Below, piece by piece: positions 1-7,969 of a DNA stretch of 64,000 bases. This DNA is from Cedecea selenatireducens (GTDB lineage Bacteria > Pseudomonadota > Gammaproteobacteria > Enterobacterales > Enterobacteriaceae): positions 124,001-188,000 of the forward strand of contig NZ_JBHIKW010000006.1 in assembly GCF_042138895.1 (NCBI RefSeq), written 5' to 3'. The position numbers and the translations under genes were made by a program. The stretch's first letter is position 1. Every line of letters begins with the position of its first letter. A model generated the notes under the pieces. The model ran no database searches. It saw only the letters and a program-made list of their open reading frames with translations, and was not told the origin of the DNA.

Positions 1-252
1 CACGGAATGGTGCAGGGAGTGGGCTTTCGCTACAGCACGCAGCGGGAAGGCGAGAAACTTGGCTTAACCGGGTACGCCCGTAACCTGGACGACGGCAGCG
101 TCGAAGTGGTGGCCTGCGGAGAGACGGAGCAGGTTGAAAAGCTGCTGGCCTGGCTGAAAGCCGGCGGGCCACGTAGCGCCAGGGTTGATAAAGTCCTCGT
201 TGAGCCTCACCAACCCGAGCGTGAATGGGTCAACTTTGGTATCCGCTATTAG
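1..252 (+). CDS. yccX: Acylphosphatase YccX, 5'-truncated by window edge
   Basis: Acylphosphatase hydrolyses carboxyl-phosphate bonds such as that of acetyl phosphate in the cytoplasm. The reading frame is open from base 1, so the first ten or so codons lie outside the window. Visible residues include the phosphate-binding loop VQGVGFR with its catalytic Arg, the catalytic Asn in ARNLDDGSVEV, and the family ending FGIRY. The family is about 92 residues; 83 are present here. The gene is convergent with tusE and their stop codons overlap by 4 bp (249-252). This order, yccX-tusE-yccA, is the same as in E. coli. The call is secure from motif and synteny. Confidence 0.95.
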   Translation, partial: HGMVQGVGFRYSTQREGEKLGLTGYARNLDDGSVEVVACGETEQVEKLLAWLKAGGPRSARVDKVLVEPHQPEREWVNFGIRY

Positions 253-578
253 ATGCACTTCACTGGTTTAGGTAATCCCGCGATTTTGGTGGCCTGCTTC
301 GCCGGGCCCTTCGGGAACAGGCGATAGAGATAACGGCTATTGCCTTTCTCTTCGCCAAATTTATTTGCCATGGCTTTAACCAGCATGCGAATGGCCGGGG
401 AGGTATTAAACTCCAGGTAAAATTCGCGCACAAAACGCACCACTTCCCAGTGCTCCACCGCGAGGGTAATGCCTTCTCCGGCGGCAATCACTTCCGCCAG
501 CGGCTCGCTCCACTCCTGGCTATTTTTCAGGTAGCCATCGGCGTCTGTCGCTATTTCTCTGCCTTCAAAGGTCAACAT
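249..578 (-). CDS. tusE: Sulfurtransferase TusE (DsrC family)
   Basis: TusE is the last sulfur carrier of the TusA-TusBCD-TusE relay. It hands persulfide sulfur to MnmA for 2-thiolation of U34 in tRNAs for Lys, Glu and Gln. The 109-residue product has the DsrC-family length and ends PKPVKCI, placing the active Cys at position 108 as in E. coli TusE. The conserved HWEVVRFVREFY and helix-turn-helix-like centre are visible. The start is the ATG at 576-578. It overlaps the end of yccX on the other strand by 4 bp, so the two 3' ends share bases. Confidence 0.95.
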   Translation of the reverse strand: MLTFEGREIATDADGYLKNSQEWSEPLAEVIAAGEGITLAVEHWEVVRFVREFYLEFNTSPAIRMLVKAMANKFGEEKGNSRYLYRLFPKGPAKQATKIAGLPKPVKCI

Positions 579-664
579 AGTTATCCGCTATTTACGTCAA
601 ATCGGGCGAAGTGTAGCAAATTTTCTCCGTGGGCTTAAGGATGGAATGTGGTGGAATTGAGGGC

Positions 665-699
665 AAAAAAAAGAGAATGCGCAGGGCATTCTCTTTTTT
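665..699. terminator. Bidirectional rho-independent terminator between tusE and yccA
   Basis: A 9-bp perfect stem (672-680 with 686-694) is flanked by A8 on the left and T6 on the right, so it can terminate in both directions. On the minus strand it lies just after the yccA stop. Confidence 0.85.
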
Positions 700-715
700 G
701 GTAAAGCCGTATTAG

Positions 716-1375
716 TTAGTCGCGGCTGGCAAAACCAAGGATGCTCAGCAGGCTAACGAAGATGTTGTAAAGAGAAACATACAGGCTTACGGTCGCGCGG
801 ATGTAGTTGGTTTCACCGCCGCGAATGATGTTGCTGGTCTCAAACAGGATGGCACCTGAGGAAATCAGGATAAACACCGCGCTAATCGCCAGGTGCAGAG
901 CAGGCAGCTGCAGGAAGATGTTAGCCACCATACCAATCAGCACCACCACCACGCCCGCCATCAGCATACCGCCGAGGAAGGACATGTCTTTGCGGGTCGT
1001 CAGCACATACGCCGAGCAGCTAAAGAACACCAGCGCGGTACCGCCCAGCGCCATGCCAATAACGTCGCCCATGCCGGCGGACAGATAGGCATTCAGCATT
1101 GGTCCCTGGATATAGCCCAGGAAGCCGGTAAAGGCGAATGCAGATAAAATGCCTACCGGTTTATCCGCGGTTTTATAGGTCAGGAACATCAGGCCGTACA
1201 TACCAACCAGCGTCAGAATCAACCCTGGAGAAGGCAGCATCAGCACGGTGCTGGCCGTTGCAGTCAACGCGGAAAATGCCAGCGTTAAACTCAGCAGGAA
1301 ATAGGTATTACGTAGCACCTTGTGGGTGCTGAGCAGTGACGAACGGTCACGCGAGGAGGTAATAATGCGATCCAT
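716..1375 (-). CDS. yccA: BAX-inhibitor-1 family inner-membrane protein YccA
   Basis: YccA is a seven-helix inner-membrane protein, a substrate and modulator of the FtsH protease that protects SecY from degradation in E. coli. The 219-residue product begins MDRIITSSRDRSSLLSTHKVL, a cytosolic tail, and continues with seven hydrophobic segments of roughly 20 residues. The cytosolic N-terminus is where FtsH begins in E. coli. Length and start agree with the E. coli protein. The gene is transcribed alone, away from the OppA-type gene, and ends in the terminator at 665-699. Confidence 0.93.
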   Translation of the reverse strand: MDRIITSSRDRSSLLSTHKVLRNTYFLLSLTLAFSALTATASTVLMLPSPGLILTLVGMYGLMFLTYKTADKPVGILSAFAFTGFLGYIQGPMLNAYLSAGMGDVIGMALGGTALVFFSCSAYVLTTRKDMSFLGGMLMAGVVVVLIGMVANIFLQLPALHLAISAVFILISSGAILFETSNIIRGGETNYIRATVSLYVSLYNIFVSLLSILGFASRD

Positions 1376-1602
1376 TCTAAAACTCTCTCTTTTACAGGTG
1401 TTTTATGGTCATGAGCATAATGCCCGCCTTTATTAGACAAAAGCCTTTTTACCCATCTTTACCTCGTGCACTTTATCACATTGTACAAAATTAATGCCAT
1501 AACACCCACTTATAGGTGGCTGAAAAATATTGCTTTATTACCTAAAGCCGACTAAGAGTGTTAGCCGTACCGTCGTTAAATAACATCAATAAGGCGTAGG
1601 TC

Positions 1603-3228
1603 ATGAAAGCAAACAACAACACATTTTCAAAATCATTGGTCGCTCTGGGTCTGCTCAGCGCTATTTCTGGCGCATGGGCAGCAGACGTTCCGCCAGGAAC
1701 CGAGCTTGCAGCCAAACAGGAGCTGGTACGTAACAACGGCAGTGAACCCGCATCGCTGGATCCCCATAAAGTAGAGAGCGACGTTGAGGCTAACATCATT
1801 GGTGACTTCTTTGACGGCCTGATTCGCGTCAAAAACGATGGCACCATCGAACCTCATCTGGCGGCAAAGTGGGACAATCAGGACAATAAAGTCTGGACGT
1901 TCCATCTGCGCCCGGGCCTTAAATGGTCCAATGGCGAGCCCATTACCGCGCAGGACGTGGTCTGGAGCTGGAAGCGCTTAGTTGATCCTAAAACGGGTTC
2001 CCCTTATGCCACTTATCCCGGCACGATGCACATTGAAAATGCCAACGATATTGCCGAGGGTAAGAAGCCGGTAGACAGCCTTGGCGTGAAGGCGCTGGAT
2101 GCCAACACCGTGCAGGTCACGCTCGATCAACCAACCTCGGCCTTCCTGCTGATGCTCGGCCACACGTCAATGGTACCCGTGAGCGAAGCGGCTGTAGAAA
2201 AATTTGGCGATAAATGGACCCAGCCGGCCAATTTCGTGAGCAGCGGCCCGTATAAGCTGTCGCAGTGGGTAGTAAATGAGAAAGTCGTCGGCGAGCGTAA
2301 TAAACAGTACTGGGACGACGCTCACACGGTGATTAATAAGGTGACTTACCTGCCGGTCACTTCTGGTACATCGGATATCAACCGCTACAAGGCGGGTGAA
2401 ATTGATATCACCTATACCGTGCCGGAAACGCTCTTTGCCTCACTTAAAAAATCTATTCCGGATCAGGTCCATATCACGCCTTACCTGTCCACCTACTATT
2501 ACGAATTCAATACCACCAAAGCGCCGTTCAATGACCCACGTGTCAGGCTCGCGCTGAATTTGGCGCTGGATAAAGACATCATTGCCGAGAAAGTATTAGG
2601 ACAGGGGCAAAAGCCTGCGTGGCTGGTTAGTCAGCCTAAAATTGGCGGCATTGAGCTTAAACCAGCCGAGTACGGCAGCTGGAGCCACGATAAGCGCATT
2701 GCGGAAGCGAAAAAATTACTGGCAGAGGCGGGCTTCAACGAGAAACACCCGCTGCAGTTCAACCTGCTTTACAACACCTCTGAATCTCACCAGCGCATTG
2801 CCATTGCTGCCAGCTCGATGTGGAAGAAAAACGTTGGCGTCGAGGCTAAGCTGCAAAACCAGGAATGGAAAACCATGCTGGACACCAAGCGTACCGGTAA
2901 TTACGAGCTGGTGCGTTATGGCTGGATTGCCGACTACGATGATGCGGCTACCTACCTGAACAACTTCCGTACCGGCGACAGCCAGAACAGTTCTAAGTAC
3001 AGCAACCCGGCCTATGACGAGATTATTGCCAAAGCCTCTCAGGCCAGCAGCCAGGAAGAACGCGCCAGATACTATCAGCAGGCTGAAGATATCCTTGCTA
3101 AAGACGTGCCGACCATTCCTATTTACCACTATGTGAAGGTCCAACTGGTAAAACCTTACGTTGGGGGTTATGCACCGAGCACGCTGGGTAAATATCTAAC
3201 CCAGGATCTCTACATCAAAAAACACTAA
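1603..3228 (+). CDS. OppA/MppA-type periplasmic oligopeptide-binding protein
   Basis: This is a solute-binding protein of the SBP_bac_5 (extracellular solute-binding family 5) type, which binds peptides for an Opp-like ABC importer. The 541-residue product starts with a Sec signal peptide (hydrophobic core about residues 10-24, cleavage after GAWA). It keeps the family signature near residue 40 (NNGSEPASLDPHK) and the lobe motifs WTFHLRPGLKWSNG and FVSSGPYKL. Length matches E. coli OppA (543). No permease or ATPase genes follow, so it probably feeds the Opp/Dpp machinery encoded elsewhere. OppA versus MppA cannot be decided by eye. E. coli K-12 has no gene here, so this is an accessory paralogue. 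Confidence 0.88.
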   Translation: MKANNNTFSKSLVALGLLSAISGAWAADVPPGTELAAKQELVRNNGSEPASLDPHKVESDVEANIIGDFFDGLIRVKNDGTIEPHLAAKWDNQDNKVWTFHLRPGLKWSNGEPITAQDVVWSWKRLVDPKTGSPYATYPGTMHIENANDIAEGKKPVDSLGVKALDANTVQVTLDQPTSAFLLMLGHTSMVPVSEAAVEKFGDKWTQPANFVSSGPYKLSQWVVNEKVVGERNKQYWDDAHTVINKVTYLPVTSGTSDINRYKAGEIDITYTVPETLFASLKKSIPDQVHITPYLSTYYYEFNTTKAPFNDPRVRLALNLALDKDIIAEKVLGQGQKPAWLVSQPKIGGIELKPAEYGSWSHDKRIAEAKKLLAEAGFNEKHPLQFNLLYNTSESHQRIAIAASSMWKKNVGVEAKLQNQEWKTMLDTKRTGNYELVRYGWIADYDDAATYLNNFRTGDSQNSSKYSNPAYDEIIAKASQASSQEERARYYQQAEDILAKDVPTIPIYHYVKVQLVKPYVGGYAPSTLGKYLTQDLYIKKH

Positions 3229-3235
3229 TGCCAAT

Positions 3236-3258
3236 GCTGCCCTCCACCCGGGGGCAGC
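3236..3258 (+). terminator. Weak hairpin after the OppA-type gene
   Basis: A 7-bp stem GCTGCCC/GGGCAGC with a 9-nt loop lies 8 bp after the stop codon. It is followed by AAAAGCGGTTTT rather than a clean T-run, so termination here is only possible. Confidence 0.35.
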
Positions 3259-3386
3259 AAAAGCGGTTTTAAACTGAGCATGTTGCTGCTGTTTCAGGCA
3301 AATAACACAAATGTGATGAAATTTCAGGCGATTGAACAAAATCGTGCTTTACATGAAGTATGGCTATGTTTATAGTTCGCCTCGTT

Positions 3387-3474
3387 GGAAGTGTGGCCGA
3401 GCGGTTGAAGGCACCGGTCTTGAAAACCGGCGACCCGAAAGGGTTCCAGAGTTCGAATCTCTGCGCTTCCGCCA
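3387..3474 (+). tRNA. serT: tRNA-Ser (anticodon UGA), serT
   Basis: An 88-nt class II tRNA with encoded CCA. The acceptor stem is GGAAGTG/CGCTTCC, the anticodon stem CCGGT/ACCGG encloses the loop CTTGAAA with anticodon TGA at 3421-3423, a long variable arm follows, and the T-loop is GTTCGAATC. It reads UCA and UCG (via modified U34). It sits in the same place as E. coli serT, downstream of yccA, and is followed by its own terminator. Confidence 0.98.
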
Positions 3475-3481
3475 ACATTCG

Positions 3482-3509
3482 AAGGGGTTGCCGAAAGGCA
3501 GCCCCTTTT
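3482..3509 (+). terminator. serT rho-independent terminator
   Basis: An 11-bp stem (3482-3492 with 3497-3507, one G-T pair) closed by a GAAA tetraloop, followed by a short T-run, 7 nt after the tRNA CCA end. Confidence 0.85.
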
Positions 3510-3563
3510 GCTTATGTGCGGGGCAATCTGCGCGGCAAAATTGGCACCAAACATCCCCCCCCC

Positions 3564-3920
3564 TCATAAACTCTTTTTCTTTCGGTAGTTTCCGGGAGAC
3601 ATCTTGAAGCTTCGGGTAAAAAGTCGGTTAAAACTCTGCTGCGAATCAAAGCCGTACTTTACTGAAATGTCTACGATCCGCTCTTTGGTGTTTTTGAGAT
3701 CCTGCGCGGCAAGCTGTAACTTTCTGCTCCTGATGTACCGGCCTATGCTTTCGCCTTTATAATGTAAAAATATTCTCTGAAAGTGCCATTTGGAATAACC
3801 CGAGTAGCGGGCCACATCTTCGATACGCAATCGGCGGTGAATATTATTGTCAATCCAATATGAGATGGTTTCTATTACCTTTGCAGAAAGGTTCACGTAG
3901 TTATCCTTCATTGTTGACAA
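3564..3920 (-). CDS. AraC-family regulator of the MarA/SoxS/RamA type
   Basis: A stand-alone AraC/XylS DNA-binding domain of 118 residues with no ligand domain, the size of MarA, SoxS and RamA. The first helix-turn-helix carries LRIEDVARYSGYSKWHFQRIF and the second has IVDISVKYGFDSQQSFNRLF followed by the SPGNYRK ending. The central motif YKGESIGRYIRSRKLQLAA is most like RamA. Such proteins activate efflux (acrAB-tolC), porin down-regulation and other mar/sox/rob genes. It lies next to a MipA homologue and an AdeRS-like system, which fits an envelope-stress cluster, but true ramA orthology is not supported by its position. Start ATG 3918-3920; Met4 is an alternative. Confidence 0.85.
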   Translation of the reverse strand: MSTMKDNYVNLSAKVIETISYWIDNNIHRRLRIEDVARYSGYSKWHFQRIFLHYKGESIGRYIRSRKLQLAAQDLKNTKERIVDISVKYGFDSQQSFNRLFTRSFKMSPGNYRKKKSL

Positions 3921-3937
3921 GCATTTCTATGCGAGAG

Positions 3938-4198
3938 TTAGTGGGTAAGTGATTTTATTAAATAACGCAGGTGGCGAGCTGAAACATAACGATCGATCCG
4001 CGTTATCTTCGGTGAATGACAGTGTTTGTGCTTTGCCAGGATGGTTCTATTTTGACATTGCACATTCATCTTTTTCACGCATGAAATGTTACAGATATTA
4101 AATTCATGTTTAGCATAAAAACACATTTTAAAGTCATGGGTACACCTGGGCGAAAAAAATGCCGCAAAAATGAAAGTCATCACAAGTGCGATCTTCAT
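3938..4198 (-). CDS. Possible small protein, unrecognised
   Basis: An 86-codon frame downstream of and co-directional with the mipA-like gene (56-bp gap). It begins MKIALVMTFIFAAFFSP, which could be a short signal peptide or membrane helix, followed by a Cys-rich stretch. I recognise no family. There is no strong ribosome binding site, and the DNA is AT-rich like the surrounding non-coding sequence, so it may well be spurious. If it is not coding, 3921-4254 is a non-coding spacer. Confidence 0.2.
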   Translation of the reverse strand: MKIALVMTFIFAAFFSPRCTHDFKMCFYAKHEFNICNISCVKKMNVQCQNRTILAKHKHCHSPKITRIDRYVSARHLRYLIKSLTH

Positions 4199-4254
4199 AG
4201 CTGTGCTTTATTTCTGCAAGTCAATCATGATGTTGTCAGATATCAGGTTAACGG

Positions 4255-5055
4255 TCAGAAAGTATAATTGACGGCGAGCGTGCCCGTTGTGCCGTCCCGT
4301 CGCATCACAATAGGGCTATTGGCGGCATTCTTGTTCAGCCAGGCATAGCTCAGGCTGAGCCATGCTCCCCAGTGCTCGCTGAACTGATGGGTTAGCGTCA
4401 GGCTGGTATCCGTGCCGTAAAACCCACCGGCGCTGCGGTAGTGCGAGAAACCGGAACGGCTGTGCTGCTGCTCATTGACCCCATACCAGGTATTCATGTA
4501 ACGGGCATCGCCGAATAACGCGCTGGCCTGAAACGTAATAGAATTATCTTCATTCATAATGGGGATGTAATCAACTGAAGTGGAATAAGACACGCCCTGG
4601 CCATCGTTCAGCGGCAGCGTTGTTTTTCCTTCTATTACCAGCCAGGGGGCCAGCGCCCAGCCGAGTGCAATACCCGAATTAACCGTGGATGAAATATTAC
4701 CCATGCCTTTAAGTTTATCGGACCCTTTGCGCCAGCCTGAATTTTTATCCGTGCGGCCGGAGTCATAACCCAGCGTCGGCTCTATATATAAACCATTATC
4801 GTTTTGAAGATGTATGCCAAGCCCATTCATCGAATCAAAGAAAATATTGTTCTTCTGGATATGAATTAGCGGAATAACAGTAGAGCTCTGCTCATTGGCA
4901 CCGCTATAGCGCGGAGAAGACACGGCGCCAAGACCAAAAGTAATAGCGGTTTCATCAGCATTAAATTCACTTGCATATACAGATGAAATACCTGAGATTA
5001 GCAGCAGTGCGATTATGTATTTTGTGCTTTTCTTCGTTAACATTATGATTCTCAT
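4255..5055 (-). CDS. MipA/OmpV family outer-membrane protein
   Basis: This is an outer-membrane beta-barrel of the MipA/OmpV family. It has a Sec signal peptide (hydrophobic core IIALLLISGISSVYA, cleaved before SEF), alternating beta-strand patterns, and a C-terminal aromatic residue (AVNYTF) as recognised by the Bam machinery. Met5 (ATG 5041-5043) is the likelier start because a GAGA sits 8 nt upstream; that gives 262 residues. Family members are scaffolding (MipA-MltA-PBP1B) or polymyxin/porin-like proteins. It is transcribed divergently from an AdeRS-like two-component system, sharing a 113-bp intergenic region, which suggests control by that system. Confidence 0.88.
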   Translation of the reverse strand: MRIIMLTKKSTKYIIALLLISGISSVYASEFNADETAITFGLGAVSSPRYSGANEQSSTVIPLIHIQKNNIFFDSMNGLGIHLQNDNGLYIEPTLGYDSGRTDKNSGWRKGSDKLKGMGNISSTVNSGIALGWALAPWLVIEGKTTLPLNDGQGVSYSTSVDYIPIMNEDNSITFQASALFGDARYMNTWYGVNEQQHSRSGFSHYRSAGGFYGTDTSLTLTHQFSEHWGAWLSLSYAWLNKNAANSPIVMRRDGTTGTLAVNYTF

Positions 5056-5168
5056 TGTCAGGTGTTTATATTTTCGTGCATGCTTAACTCAGTAAGTAAA
5101 AGGATTATGCTGAGGGCTTATCAATGAACTGCCAGGGATTTGTGAAGAAACTGTCAAGGTAACATTAA

Positions 5169-5867
5169 ATGAAAAATAAACGGGTCCTGGTCATTGAAGA
5201 TGATGCCGATGCGGCAAATGTGTTAGAGGCCTATCTCACGCGTGAAGGGTATAGCGTCTCGGTGGCGGGTGACGGCCTGGCGGGCATGAATACGGTGTTA
5301 ACGTGGAAGCCCGATCTTATCCTGCTGGACGTCATGCTACCCGGCATGAACGGCACAGAAATCCTTGCCGCCGTGCGGCGAAGGGGCAACACGCCGGTCA
5401 TTATGATAACGGCGATGGGCGAGCCCTACGACAAGATTGGCGCTTTGCGTTACGGCGCCGATGACTACGTGGTGAAGCCCTACAATCCCGGTGAAGTCAT
5501 GGCCCGCGTGCAGGCGGTGTTAAGGCGTAGCCAGGTCAACCAAAGTCCTGTAGAAGATGTGCTGCGCTGGGGGCCGCTTGAAGTTGACGTTACCAATATG
5601 GTGGCGCAGGTGAAGGCAAATGGCGACGGCGCTCTGCGTCTGGACTTAACGCTCACCGAGTTTTCTATTTTGAAGACGCTAATGCGGGCGTCGACCAGGC
5701 CGTTAAGCCGGCAGTATCTGCTTGAAGAATGCCTCCCTGAAAGCGATGCCCTTGAGCGAGTGGTGGACACGCACGTCTACAACTTAAGAAAAAAGCTTGA
5801 GGCCGCGGGCGTTGATAACCTGATCCTGAACGTACGCGGGATCGGCTACCGGTTCTGCAAACCATGA
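5169..5867 (+). CDS. OmpR-family response regulator, AdeR/SmeR/BaeR-like
   Basis: A 232-residue response regulator with a receiver domain (residues 5-120; acidic pocket EDD at 10-12, phospho-acceptor Asp54 in LLDVMLPG, Lys in VVKPYNP) and a C-terminal winged helix (about 140-230). The segments GADDYVVKPYNPGEVMARVQAVLRR and SDALERVVDTHVYNLRKKLE closely resemble AdeR of Acinetobacter, which controls the AdeABC efflux pump, and more loosely BaeR. No efflux genes are adjacent here; the neighbour is the divergent MipA-like gene. The stop overlaps the sensor start (ATGA, 5864-5867), so the pair is translationally coupled. Confidence 0.9.
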   Translation: MKNKRVLVIEDDADAANVLEAYLTREGYSVSVAGDGLAGMNTVLTWKPDLILLDVMLPGMNGTEILAAVRRRGNTPVIMITAMGEPYDKIGALRYGADDYVVKPYNPGEVMARVQAVLRRSQVNQSPVEDVLRWGPLEVDVTNMVAQVKANGDGALRLDLTLTEFSILKTLMRASTRPLSRQYLLEECLPESDALERVVDTHVYNLRKKLEAAGVDNLILNVRGIGYRFCKP

Positions 5868-7051
5868 AAGACAAAAAGAGCAAATCACTGCTGCTATGGA
5901 TATCGATTCGAATCATCGTGGTGGCCGTCAGCGTGCTGTTTTTCATTGTGCTGGCGATGTGGAGTATCTACGCGGTTCAGTATTACTGGGTTGTGCATCA
6001 TATGTCCCCGGCGGCCTATCAGGAGTTTCTGACGCTGCGGGCAAACCCTGATTTAAACATTGTCCGTTTTCATGACATCGTGGATGCCCGGTGGGGGATT
6101 GAGTACAGTACGCCTTCCATCAGCTCGCTTAACTGGGGCTGGCTGTTCATCTTTATTTCGATGGCGACGCCGTTTGTTATCGTCAGCTGCTTGCGCGCCA
6201 CGCGCCCGCTTGCGGCGCAGTTTCGAAGCCTGACGGACGTGGCGGAGAACGTCACTCAGGGCGACTTCAGCCAGCAGGCGAAGCTGGTGGGCGAATGCCC
6301 GGAAGAGGTGATTCGCTTCGCCAGCAACTTCAATAAAATGATTAGCCAGCTGGCGCTGTACGAACGCGAACTTAAGGCCTCGCACGTGGCCGCCGCGCAT
6401 GAACTGCGTTCACCGTTAACCGCAGCAATGGGGCGGCTCCAGGGCATGATAGACGGCGTGTTTCCTGCCGATGAAAAACAGCTGAATATGGTGATGACGC
6501 AGTTAAAAAACCTCAGCCATCTTACCGACGATTTGCATTTTCTCTCCCTGGCGAGCGCGGGGCAATTAACGCTCCAGCGCAGCGTATTTACTCTCCGTGA
6601 GACGTTAATAGAACGCGTTTCATGGTTAAAACCCCAGCTGGAAGCCGCCGGGATGTTTGTTTCCGTTGAGGCGGGGGATGAGTTTTATTACGTCGGCGAC
6701 GAAGCCAGGCTGGGGCAGGTTTTCACCATCATTATCGAAAACATGCTTCGCTATTGCGGCCGGGACGATCGAATGTTTATTCGTTTTCGCCACTTCGAGC
6801 AGCACATTGAGATAACGTTTCAGGATACCGGGCCAGGCGTCGCCGTGGATTATCTGCCCCACATTTTCGAGCGCTTCACGCGTGGAGAGCGCTCAAGAGC
6901 CAGAGACTCAGGCGGCAGCGGGCTGGGGCTTTCCATTGCGAGAGAAATTTGCGGCGCGCATGACGGCAGCATTCGCGCCAGCCTGCCTGCCGAAGGCGGA
7001 CTGTTAATCACCCTCAGTTTGCCCGTGCCGCTTAGCGAGGAGGGAGCCTGA
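5864..7051 (+). CDS. Sensor histidine kinase, AdeS/SmeS-like
   Basis: A 395-residue membrane histidine kinase: first transmembrane helix about residues 11-36, a short periplasmic loop (about 37-90), second helix about 91-110, HAMP domain to about 165, then a HisKA domain with the phospho-acceptor His179 in AAHELRSPLTAA. The ATPase domain shows the N box (IIENMLRY), G1 (DTGPGV), F box (IFERFTRG) and G2 (GGSGLGLSIA). The sequence RLQGMIDGVF after the H box is characteristic of AdeS-like kinases. It is the partner of the upstream regulator. The periplasmic loop is only about 50 residues, so the signal may be sensed in or near the membrane. Confidence 0.9.
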   Translation: MKDKKSKSLLLWISIRIIVVAVSVLFFIVLAMWSIYAVQYYWVVHHMSPAAYQEFLTLRANPDLNIVRFHDIVDARWGIEYSTPSISSLNWGWLFIFISMATPFVIVSCLRATRPLAAQFRSLTDVAENVTQGDFSQQAKLVGECPEEVIRFASNFNKMISQLALYERELKASHVAAAHELRSPLTAAMGRLQGMIDGVFPADEKQLNMVMTQLKNLSHLTDDLHFLSLASAGQLTLQRSVFTLRETLIERVSWLKPQLEAAGMFVSVEAGDEFYYVGDEARLGQVFTIIIENMLRYCGRDDRMFIRFRHFEQHIEITFQDTGPGVAVDYLPHIFERFTRGERSRARDSGGSGLGLSIAREICGAHDGSIRASLPAEGGLLITLSLPVPLSEEGA

Positions 7052-7052
7052 T

Positions 7053-7835
7053 TTACTCGTACCAGCCAGGCGCCAGCGTGAACTGCGGCCAGACGTCGGG
7101 ATCATGGCCGGGGATCGGTTTCGCCGCGTGTTGCTCGGTTAACGCCCGCAGTTTTGCGACTGAGCGCGCCGCCTCGCTGGCCGAAGTCATAAAGCCCGGA
7201 AGCGCGCGATCGTAAAAATGATCCAGCGTATAGGCGGCATCAATTGCCAGAGTGAAGCTCAGGCCGCTGGCAAGCGTAATCAGGAATGACTGATGGCCGG
7301 GGGAGTGGCCCGGCGTAGAGATACAGCGCAGCGTTCCGTCGCCGTACAAATCAAAGGCGTCCTCATCCAGCAGCTGCCAGTTCAGGTTCGGACGGGCAAA
7401 ATCATTGCGGCAGTATGCGCCTGCGGCGAACCAGTCGGGCTTAAAGGCATAGTCGTATTCCCGGCGCTGCACAATATGCAAAGCATTCGGGAAGCGTCCA
7501 ATCGCGCCGGTATGGTCGGAATGCAGGTGGGAAAGTAAGACATAGCGAATATCTTCTGGCTGAATGCCCAGCGAACCCAGCTGTGCCACGCATCCCTGTT
7601 CCTCCGTCATGAATGGCTGATAGTGATCCACCGCATCTCCCCAGTATGCATGAGGATTGGCCAGCCCCTCGGCGGCAAGTCCCCCATCGATAATGACGTG
7701 GCCCCTGGGGTGTGTCAGAAGGAACCAGGGAACGGGGATTTCGTAGCTTCTGCCTTCCCCCTGATTCATCCTGATATCGTGATACTTGCAGCGTTGAGTG
7801 CCGGACTGAAACAGATAAAGCCTGATCTCTGACAT
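7053..7835 (-). CDS. Metallo-hydrolase, AttM/AiiA-type N-acyl-homoserine lactonase
   Basis: A 260-residue metallo-beta-lactamase-fold protein with the lactonase zinc motif HLHSDH (His103, His105, Asp107, His108), His177 in TPGHSPGHQ, Asp199 and His244 in IPGHDPDVW. The Tyr in AAYTLDH matches the catalytic Tyr region of AiiA-like lactonases, and the IPGHDP ending is typical of the AttM/AiiB clade. It lacks a signal peptide, so it acts in the cytoplasm. The likely role is opening the lactone ring of acyl-homoserine lactones (quorum quenching) or a related lactone such as gamma-butyrolactone. A LysR regulator is divergent from it. Its stop is 2 bp from the end of the sensor kinase gene. Confidence 0.85.
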   Translation of the reverse strand: MSEIRLYLFQSGTQRCKYHDIRMNQGEGRSYEIPVPWFLLTHPRGHVIIDGGLAAEGLANPHAYWGDAVDHYQPFMTEEQGCVAQLGSLGIQPEDIRYVLLSHLHSDHTGAIGRFPNALHIVQRREYDYAFKPDWFAAGAYCRNDFARPNLNWQLLDEDAFDLYGDGTLRCISTPGHSPGHQSFLITLASGLSFTLAIDAAYTLDHFYDRALPGFMTSASEAARSVAKLRALTEQHAAKPIPGHDPDVWPQFTLAPGWYE

Positions 7836-7969
7836 AATTATTCTCCTGATTAATAAGGGCTACAAGCGCGCCATAAGCACCACCAGGCATCAGTTTTATC
7901 TAAATCGTACTGGCGCAGTAGGCCTCTGCCGCTGCTTTCATCTATCGGATAAACCGATATACTGAGCGA

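Noticed and set aside
3387..3474. Integrated element at serT
   Set aside because: No integrase gene or second copy of the tRNA 3' end was seen downstream, so island status of the following genes is not shown.
3938..4198. MgrB-like small membrane protein
   Set aside because: A hydrophobic start and Cys residues are present but the conserved MgrB ending is not; listed only as a low-confidence frame.
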